This document shows, piece after piece, positions 1 through 4,648 of a stretch of DNA of 6,930 bases. The notes under the pieces were generated by a model. That model had not been told where the DNA came from and did no database searches. It saw only the letters and a program-made list of their open reading frames with translations. The stretch covers positions 1 to 6,930 of the forward strand of contig VXTA01000031.1 of assembly GCA_009837685.1 (NCBI GenBank). Reading direction: 5' to 3'. Source of the DNA: Chloroflexota bacterium (lineage in GTDB: Bacteria > Chloroflexota > Dehalococcoidia > Lucifugimonadales > Lucifugimonadaceae). The position numbers were made by a program, and so were the translations under genes. Each line of letters starts with the position of its first letter. Within the stretch, counting starts at the first letter, position 1.

Positions 1-979
1 TTTCGCTGGCTTCGTCTTGGTAGAGGTAGCACTGGGCTTGGCGGTGCTGCTCTAAGCGGTAGCCGGGTGGCTGTTCTTCGTTGCAGATGTCCATGACGTG
101 CGGGCAGCGGTCGGCGAACTTGCAGCCGAACATGGATGAGAAGTCTTCGAAGCGCGGTGTGGGCGGTTCGTCGCCCCATTTATTGTCGGGATCGGGTTGG
201 GGGATGGATTCGATTAGGAGTTGGGTGTACGGGTGTTTCGGCTCTAGGATTACCCGTTCGACTGCACCTGACTCGACTACCGAGCCTCGGTACATGACGA
301 GGATGTTGTCACTGATTTGGAGAGCGGTTGTGAGGTCGTGGGTGATGTAGATGACGGAGATGCCGATTTCGCGGTTTAGGCGACGGATGGAGTCGAGGAT
401 GGTGGCTCGGAGGGATGCGTCGACCATGGAGACGGGTTCGTCGGCGAGGATTAGACGGGGTTTGATGAGGAGGGCGCGTGCCACCATGATGCGTTGACGC
501 TGTCCACCGCTGAGCTGGTGTGGGAAACGTCCCAAGGTGTCGCCTGGCTGGAGGCCTACCATCGCCAAGGCTTCTTCGATCATGGCGGTCTTGGCGGTTC
601 TCGATGTCGCAAGCTTGAAGCGGTTGATGGGGGTTTCGAGAACGTGATCTACTTTGTAGAAGGGGTTGTAAGAGCCGAATGGGTCTTGATAGATGGACTG
701 CACTTCTTGTTTGAACTTCCACGAATCTCCGCGGGACAGCTTGGAGAAGTCGTTGCCGCGGTAGAACATCGTGCCGAAGGTGGGTTTGATGGTCCCCATG
801 AGCAATCGCGCCAAGGTCGTTTTGCCGGAGCCGCTCTCGCCGGCGATGGTAGTGATTTTGGGTTCGTCCTCGTCGATCGAGAGGGACACATCGTCGACCG
901 CGACGATCGGCGGTTTGGTTGAAAAGGCTCCACCACCGAATGTTCGAGTGACGTGGTCGAGTCGCATGAATTCGCTCAA
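1..979 (-). CDS. dppF: Peptide-type ABC importer ATPase, DppF/OppF-like (3' end cut off)
   Basis: This is the second nucleotide-binding subunit of the importer; it hydrolyses ATP on the cytoplasmic side as a heterodimer with the upstream ATPase. I translated it by hand; 326 codons are visible and the reading frame is still open at the left edge. Numbered from TTG at 979: Walker A GESGSGKT at 47-54, Q-loop Gln98 in YQDPFGSYNP, signature LSGGQRQR at 156-163, Walker B LILADEP at 176-182, D-loop SMVDAS at 184-189 and switch His214. The C-terminal oligopeptide-transporter domain has HPYTQLLIESIP, then CKFADRCPHVMDIC and a last Cys in QAQCYLY, the four-Cys pattern of this family. The family is usually 320-340 residues, so only a few codons are missing. 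TTG is preferred because AAGGGGGG lies 7 nt upstream and the start overlaps the upstream TGA; ATG at 967 is the alternative. Peptide specificity is not proven. Confidence 0.93.
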   Translation of the reverse strand, partial: MSEFMRLDHVTRTFGGGAFSTKPPIVAVDDVSLSIDEDEPKITTIAGESGSGKTTLARLLMGTIKPTFGTMFYRGNDFSKLSRGDSWKFKQEVQSIYQDPFGSYNPFYKVDHVLETPINRFKLATSRTAKTAMIEEALAMVGLQPGDTLGRFPHQLSGGQRQRIMVARALLIKPRLILADEPVSMVDASLRATILDSIRRLNREIGISVIYITHDLTTALQISDNILVMYRGSVVESGAVERVILEPKHPYTQLLIESIPQPDPDNKWGDEPPTPRFEDFSSMFGCKFADRCPHVMDICNEEQPPGYRLEQHRQAQCYLYQDEASE

Positions 980-2055
980 TTGGCGGCCCCCCTTTGTCCT
1001 TCGGACATTTCCCCCGCGAGCGGGGGAACCCCGGAGGTTTCACCGTCATAAAGGTGGCAGGCGACGCCACGGCCGTCGATGGGTAGGAATGCCGGAACTT
1101 CTCGGAAGCAACGTTCGTGGACGGATGGGCAACGCGGGTTGAAGGAACAGCCTGGGGGAAGGTTCAGGAGGGCGGGTTGCATGCCCGGTATACCGACGAA
1201 CTTGCGACTGATGTCGAACGAGGGCAGGCTCTCAATCAGGAGTTGAGTGTACGGATGTTTAGGGTCTTTGAACACGTCTGGTACGGAACCGACTTCGACG
1301 AGTTTTCCGGCGTACATAACGCCAATGGTGTCGGCGAACTGTGCCACGAGGCCCATGTCGTGACCTACGAGGAGAACCGCCGCTTCCAGGCCTTCTTGTA
1401 GCCGTCCGAGGGTCTGCATGATTTGTCTTTGCACGACGACGTCGAGTGCGCTAGTGGGTTCGTCTGCGACGATGATGTTGGGGTCGAGCGAAATGGCGAT
1501 GGCCATTGCGACGCGCTGCTTCATGCCGCCGCTGAGTTCGTGGGGATGCAGACGAGCAACGTTCGGATCGAGTCCGACGCGGATTAGCAGCTCGTGGATA
1601 CGCTCGTCCAATTCGGATTTGCTGGGTGGACTCTCGTCAGTCATGACGTGGTCCAAAATGCCGTCGATGATCTGATCGCCGACTCGCATTACGGGGTTCA
1701 AGGAGTTCATTGCGCCTTGGGGAACGAGCGCCATCTCGCGGAGGCGGATTGATCGTATCTCCCTCTCCGGCATATCAACGACGTCGCGGCCATTGAGGTA
1801 GATGTGTCCGCCGGCGATATGGCCCGGTTCACGGGTCAAGCGCATGATGGCCATGGCGAGAGTGCTCTTGCCGCTGCCAGATTCGCCGACGAGCGCAAAT
1901 CGCTCGCCTTGTTTCAGATTGAACGAGACACCATCTACCGCCTTTACAGTGCCGCGCGGCGTGCCGTAGTAAACCTTGAGGTCCTCGACGCGGAGCGCAA
2001 ACTCTTCGTCTGCGGATGCACTGGAGGAACGCGTTTCTTGTTCGGTGGTAACCAT
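976..2055 (-). CDS. dppD: Peptide-type ABC importer ATPase, DppD/OppD-like
   Basis: This is the first nucleotide-binding subunit (359 residues) of the Dpp/Opp importer; it is cytoplasmic and pairs with the F subunit under the permeases. Visible motifs: A-loop tyrosines at 29-30, Walker A GESGSGKS at 57-64, Q-loop Gln113 in VPQGAMNSLNP, signature LSGGMKQR at 174-181, Walker B IIVADEP at 194-200, D-loop SALD at 202-205 and switch His232. The C-terminal domain has HPYTQLLIESLP and Cys303, Cys309, Cys316 and Cys333; related dipeptide importers bind a [4Fe-4S] cluster with such cysteines. The Ser/Glu-rich first 18 residues look non-conserved. The last 17 or so residues (VPPLAGEMSEGQRGAAN) fall in a hairpin repeat and are probably not part of the fold. 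The gene starts 22 nt after the C permease stop, with no convincing Shine-Dalgarno site before ATG 2055. All catalytic residues are present. Confidence 0.96.
   Translation of the reverse strand: MVTTEQETRSSSASADEEFALRVEDLKVYYGTPRGTVKAVDGVSFNLKQGERFALVGESGSGKSTLAMAIMRLTREPGHIAGGHIYLNGRDVVDMPEREIRSIRLREMALVPQGAMNSLNPVMRVGDQIIDGILDHVMTDESPPSKSELDERIHELLIRVGLDPNVARLHPHELSGGMKQRVAMAIAISLDPNIIVADEPTSALDVVVQRQIMQTLGRLQEGLEAAVLLVGHDMGLVAQFADTIGVMYAGKLVEVGSVPDVFKDPKHPYTQLLIESLPSFDISRKFVGIPGMQPALLNLPPGCSFNPRCPSVHERCFREVPAFLPIDGRGVACHLYDGETSGVPPLAGEMSEGQRGAAN
987..994 (-). promoter_or_regulatory. Probable ribosome-binding site of the F ATPase
   Basis: On the minus strand AAGGGGGG lies 7 nt before TTG at 979-977 and 19 nt before ATG at 967-965. 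The spacing therefore favours the TTG start, which overlaps the TGA stop of the D gene (978-976) and suggests translational coupling. The G-run sits inside the last codons of the D gene, next to the hairpin repeat there. The site is read from sequence only. Confidence 0.5.
995..1028. repeat. Two adjacent hairpins at the 3' end of the D ATPase gene (REP-like)
   Basis: The first hairpin pairs TGTCC (995-999) with GGACA (1003-1007) around a 3-nt loop. The second pairs TTCCCCCGC (1009-1017) with GCGGGGGAA (1020-1028), 9-bp perfect arms around 2 nt, or a 4-nt loop if the innermost pair is open. The element is read through in frame and encodes the tail of the D subunit. Its compact palindromes and low-complexity translation resemble short dispersed repeats found in many genomes. 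Whether it is repeated elsewhere in this genome cannot be seen here. Confidence 0.55.
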
Positions 2056-2077
2056 TCTGGAGTTTTATCGCTGAGGC

Positions 2078-3124
2078 TTATACCTGTCTGCGTAGTCTGG
2101 GGTTGGACCATTCGTCCAAACCCGCGGAGATCAGGAACAGACTGACGAAGATGATGACGATGAAGATCAGGGGGAAGAGCCACCACCACCACATGCCGAG
2201 CGTGATGGCGCCGAACTGGATCACCCAGTAGACGGTCATTCCGAGCGACGGTGATGAGAAGTCGCCAAGACCTAGCGCTTCGAGTCCGATGGATGCGAGT
2301 ATGGCGCCGGCGACGGATGCGACGAAGCTGGCGGTGATGTACGGGATCAAGTTGGGCATCATTTCGCGGAAGATGATTGCGAGGCCGGACATGCCTGACT
2401 GTCGAGCGATCTCGACGTAGGGCTGCTCTCGCAATACGAGAACTTGAGAGCGTACGGTTCGTGATGAGAAGACCCATCCGACGGCCGCGAGACCTGCGCC
2501 CAACTGCCACCAAAGCAGTTCGGTCCCAAGCTGGATCCTGATGATTATGAGGACTAAGAGGCCGGGTATGGAGATACCGACGTCGGTCAGCAATCTGATG
2601 GCCACGTCGGGTAAGCCGCGATAGTAAGCAGCAACGAAAGCTGTGACGGTACCAATGCCGACAGACAACAGCCCCGCGATGAGTCCGGTGCCGAGTGTTA
2701 GAGGAATGCCTCTCAGGTTGGTAGCGAGTAGATCGCGCGATTGAGTGTCGGTGCCCATGGGGTACTGGAAAAGCGTCGGCTTCTTATCGCCTTCAAGCTC
2801 TGCGATGTCCTCACACCACGTGCACCACGATGGAGGCAAGCGCTTATCTCCGACCGGGGCACCGCCGCTTACGAAGGCATCCAAACGCGAGTTCTGGGAT
2901 GGATCGTTGGTGTGAGGTTCCAGTTGAGCGTAACCGAACAGGCCGATGATAGTGAACAACAGGAGGGTGCCAAGCATGGCGAGTCCGACGATCAGCGAAG
3001 GGTTGCGCCGACCGTACAGAAAAATCGGTTCGACGCGCTCTTGGTAAAAGACTCCCCAACGTCGTCGGGCGAGCCGCGCGCGGGTTCCCATGGTGAGGTT
3101 TCTTGTACCGGTCGCTCTCGCCAT
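2078..3124 (-). CDS. dppC: Peptide-type ABC importer permease, DppC/OppC-like
   Basis: This is one of the two inner-membrane permease subunits (348 residues) forming the solute channel with the B permease. It has the basic N-terminus and first membrane segment (about 45-64) of the OppC N-terminal domain, then an extracytoplasmic stretch (65-123) ending at GTDTQSRDLL (124-133), which matches the family GTDxxGRD motif. Further hydrophobic segments are at about 143-166, 186-218, 263-283 and 313-335. The cytoplasmic EAA loop that docks on the ATPases is YVEIARQSGMSGLAIIFRE, starting at 236, with the conserved Gly244. The C-terminus DEWSNPRLRR is typical. The extracytoplasmic stretch carries a CTWC motif at 101-104, which I do not know from the classical enterobacterial members. 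ATG 3124 is 1 nt after the B stop and is favoured by coupling; Met12 (ATG 3091) is an alternative. Neither has a clear Shine-Dalgarno site. Confidence 0.95.
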   Translation of the reverse strand: MARATGTRNLTMGTRARLARRRWGVFYQERVEPIFLYGRRNPSLIVGLAMLGTLLLFTIIGLFGYAQLEPHTNDPSQNSRLDAFVSGGAPVGDKRLPPSWCTWCEDIAELEGDKKPTLFQYPMGTDTQSRDLLATNLRGIPLTLGTGLIAGLLSVGIGTVTAFVAAYYRGLPDVAIRLLTDVGISIPGLLVLIIIRIQLGTELLWWQLGAGLAAVGWVFSSRTVRSQVLVLREQPYVEIARQSGMSGLAIIFREMMPNLIPYITASFVASVAGAILASIGLEALGLGDFSSPSLGMTVYWVIQFGAITLGMWWWWLFPLIFIVIIFVSLFLISAGLDEWSNPRLRRQV

Positions 3125-3125
3125 A

Positions 3126-4289
3126 TCAGCTCTGCGTATATTTGACCCGTGGATCGATCAGGGGATAGACCAAGTCGACGATCATCGTGGCCATGGCCAG
3201 CGAGATGATGATGGTCATGACGATCCCGGTTATCTGGAAGAAATCGGACACTCTAATGGCGTAGAAGAGGGTGTTCCCCAGACCGGGGTACTGGAATAGC
3301 ACCTCCACGAGAACGGCGCCGGTGAGGAGCGTGCCGAATGAGATAGCTAGACCAGTGACCTGTGGCAATAGGGCGTTGCGGATGGCGTAGCGGACGAATA
3401 TCCGAGTGCCGTTGAGGCCTTTGGCATCAGCTTGGATCATGAAGTCCTCGCCTTGCGTGTTGACCATCATGCCTCTCATGCCGATGGCCCAAAAGCCGAC
3501 CGCGGAGAAGAGGATCGCGAGTGCTGGGAGGATGGCATGCCTCAACACGTCGAGGACAAAGCCCAGGCTCCATTCCGGTAGATTACCGGGGCTGTAAGCG
3601 CCGAAGAAGGGCAACCAGTTAAGGATGATCGCGAAGATAAACATCAGCACTAGTCCGAGCATGTACTGGGGTATCGCGGACAAAGTGAGCAGGGGCATAA
3701 AGGCGTAGCTCAACCATCCGGGTGAGCGTGACCAACCCAAAAGGGCGCCAGCGCCAGTGCCTAAAACGAAGGCCAAAAAGAGCGTAACAGTCATCAACCC
3801 GATCGACCAGACGATGGAATCCAAGATGATTTCATTGACGGTTCTAGGGAAGTATGCGATGGAGTAACCGAAATCTAATCGGGCCAGGTCAGTTATGTAA
3901 TTGATGTACTGCTCTTGGATAGGCAGATCGAGACCGAGTCTGGCAGAGTACTCCTGCGCCATTTCGTTCATGCCTGCCTGAACAGATCCACCGCGCTGCG
4001 CTTCTAGGAGTAGCTTCTCCTTTACCGGGTCTTGTCCGGTTAGACGTGGGAGGATGAAAATGACCGTCGCAGCGACCCAAACGGTTAGCAGGAAGAGCAG
4101 GAATCTTTGAACGATGAAGTTGCCGAAGAACGCAGATATAAACGTCAAAACGGGGTTTTGACGTCCAGTCAGCGCGGGGTTTCGCCGCGAGTTCGAGCTA
4201 GTTGCCAAAGAATCGTCGCCCAAAGTTCGTGAGGGTGGTTGAAATGCCGACGGCGACCCATAACGTGGAGCACCAAACCAACATCTCAA
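3126..4289 (-). CDS. dppB: Peptide-type ABC importer permease, DppB/OppB-like (start uncertain)
   Basis: This is the first gene of the operon and the partner permease. The open frame gives up to 387 residues from TTG 4289, against about 310-340 in the family. Conserved parts: membrane segment 1 at about 58-80, then PRLTGQDPV; LGLDLPIQEQYINYITDLARLDFG region (118-141); hydrophobic segments at about 160-184, 196-222, 250-272, 313-330 and 355-377; EAA loop from EDFMIQADAKGL (281) to NALLPQVT (312); LVEVLFQYPGLGNTLF (327-342); terminal YPLIDPRVKY. The first 47 residues look unlike the family, and no in-frame ATG exists before codon 107, which lies after the first membrane segment. Candidate starts are TTG codons at 4289, 4223, 4208 and 4148. 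TTG 4148 gives the most family-like N-terminus, but none has a good ribosome-binding site. The coordinates give the longest possibility; the core from about 4148 to 3126 is secure. Confidence 0.93.
   Translation of the reverse strand: MRCWFGAPRYGSPSAFQPPSRTLGDDSLATSSNSRRNPALTGRQNPVLTFISAFFGNFIVQRFLLFLLTVWVAATVIFILPRLTGQDPVKEKLLLEAQRGGSVQAGMNEMAQEYSARLGLDLPIQEQYINYITDLARLDFGYSIAYFPRTVNEIILDSIVWSIGLMTVTLFLAFVLGTGAGALLGWSRSPGWLSYAFMPLLTLSAIPQYMLGLVLMFIFAIILNWLPFFGAYSPGNLPEWSLGFVLDVLRHAILPALAILFSAVGFWAIGMRGMMVNTQGEDFMIQADAKGLNGTRIFVRYAIRNALLPQVTGLAISFGTLLTGAVLVEVLFQYPGLGNTLFYAIRVSDFFQITGIVMTIIISLAMATMIVDLVYPLIDPRVKYTQS
4142..4164. repeat. Inverted repeat with 10-bp arms inside the 5' end of the B permease gene
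   Basis: ACGTCAAAAC (4142-4151) and GTTTTGACGT (4155-4164) are perfect inverted arms around GGG. The repeat lies in the part of the frame whose coding status is doubtful, and its left arm contains the candidate TTG start at 4148. It could act as an operator or an RNA hairpin near the start codon, or be chance. The GTCAA/TTGAC core also occurs in the palindrome at 4500-4519, in the opposite arrangement. Confidence 0.45.
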
Positions 4290-4292
4290 GCG

Positions 4293-4321
4293 ATTGTATC
4301 TAGTTGGAAGGATATGTGCAA
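4293..4321 (-). promoter_or_regulatory. Candidate promoter of the BCDF permease/ATPase operon
   Basis: On the minus strand TTGCAC (4321-4316) and TACAAT (4298-4293) are separated by 17 nt. The -10 box matches the sigma-70 consensus at 5 of 6 positions and the -35 box at 3 of 6. Transcription would start near 4286, only a few bases from the longest possible start of the B gene. If real, this makes TTG 4289 unlikely as the translation start. No experimental support. Confidence 0.35.
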
Positions 4322-4354
4322 GTATGGAACCCCCTGCGTTCGCTCCACTCCGCG

Positions 4355-4382
4355 TCCCCCTTTTGCGGCCGCAAAAGGGGGA
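4355..4382. repeat. Perfect 28-bp palindrome in the divergent intergenic region
   Basis: Arms TCCCCCTTTTGCGG (4355-4368) and CCGCAAAAGGGGGA (4369-4382) are exact reverse complements with no spacer. The palindrome sits in a C-rich patch (4328-4410) that differs in composition from the A/T-richer DNA on either side. It is most likely half of a small palindromic repeat element together with the next unit at 4391-4450. A cruciform or bidirectional terminator role is possible, but nothing after it resembles a clean U-tract. Confidence 0.65.
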
Positions 4383-4390
4383 GGGGCCTC

Positions 4391-4450
4391 TTCCTGCCCC
4401 CGCCCTTCTGGATTCCGGCTTTCACCGGAATGCCGGTGTAGAGGCAGGAA
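4391..4450. repeat. REP-like nested hairpin unit
   Basis: Outer arms TTCCTGCC (4391-4398) and GGCAGGAA (4443-4450) enclose an inner hairpin ATTCCGG (4412-4418) / CCGGAAT (4425-4431) with a 6-nt loop. A second inner pairing, CACCGG (4423-4428) with CCGGTG (4433-4438), competes with the first. The core, 'ggattccggctttcaccgg' followed by 'aatg', is of the kind seen in dispersed intergenic palindromic repeats of many bacteria. Copy number elsewhere in the genome cannot be judged from this window. Confidence 0.6.
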
Positions 4451-4499
4451 TGACGAGGGGAGGTGTAAATAGTTGGCACGGAAAATCGATGGTTAAGAA

Positions 4500-4531
4500 A
4501 GGTTGACAATTGTCAACCTAGAGTACAGAAT
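4500..4531 (+). promoter_or_regulatory. Candidate promoter and operator-like palindrome upstream of the binding-protein gene
   Basis: A perfect 20-bp palindrome spans 4500-4519 (AGGTTGACAA / TTGTCAACCT). It contains a consensus -35 box TTGACA (4503-4508), followed after 17 nt by CAGAAT (4526-4531), a 4/6 match to the -10 consensus. A dimeric regulator on the palindrome would cover the -35 box. Because the palindrome is symmetric it also offers TTGACA on the minus strand (4516-4511), but only a poor -10 follows there. A weaker alternative plus-strand promoter is TTGCTG (4576-4581) with TAAGAT (4600-4605). The stretch 4532-4648 would be the leader; it holds another TTGTCAA (4545-4551). Confidence 0.5.
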
Positions 4532-4648
4532 GGGTTATTGATCGTTGTCAAGCGATTCGGGATTCGTCGCGCGGTTTGCTGTGTGTTCGTAATACCGATT
4601 AAGATTTTCGCTTGATTTGCAGATACAAGAGATGAGGAAGATAGAACA

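Noticed and set aside
494..922. 142-codon plus-strand frame opposite the F ATPase
   Set aside because: It is a complement of the ATPase coding sequence with no start context or family resemblance.
309..1070. 253-codon frame on the minus strand overlapping the F ATPase
   Set aside because: It is the shifted frame of the F ATPase, rich in Arg, His and Pro, while the ATPase frame has every motif.
1944..2513. 189-codon minus-strand frame across the C/D gene junction
   Set aside because: It is a shifted frame of two confident genes; its Arg/His-rich composition is typical of a shadow.
4301..4476. 7-bp direct repeat TAGTTGG at 4301-4307 and 4470-4476 flanking the palindromic units, as a possible target-site duplication
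   Set aside because: The sequences just inside the repeats show no terminal inverted repeat, and a 7-bp match between two short flanks has a fair chance probability.
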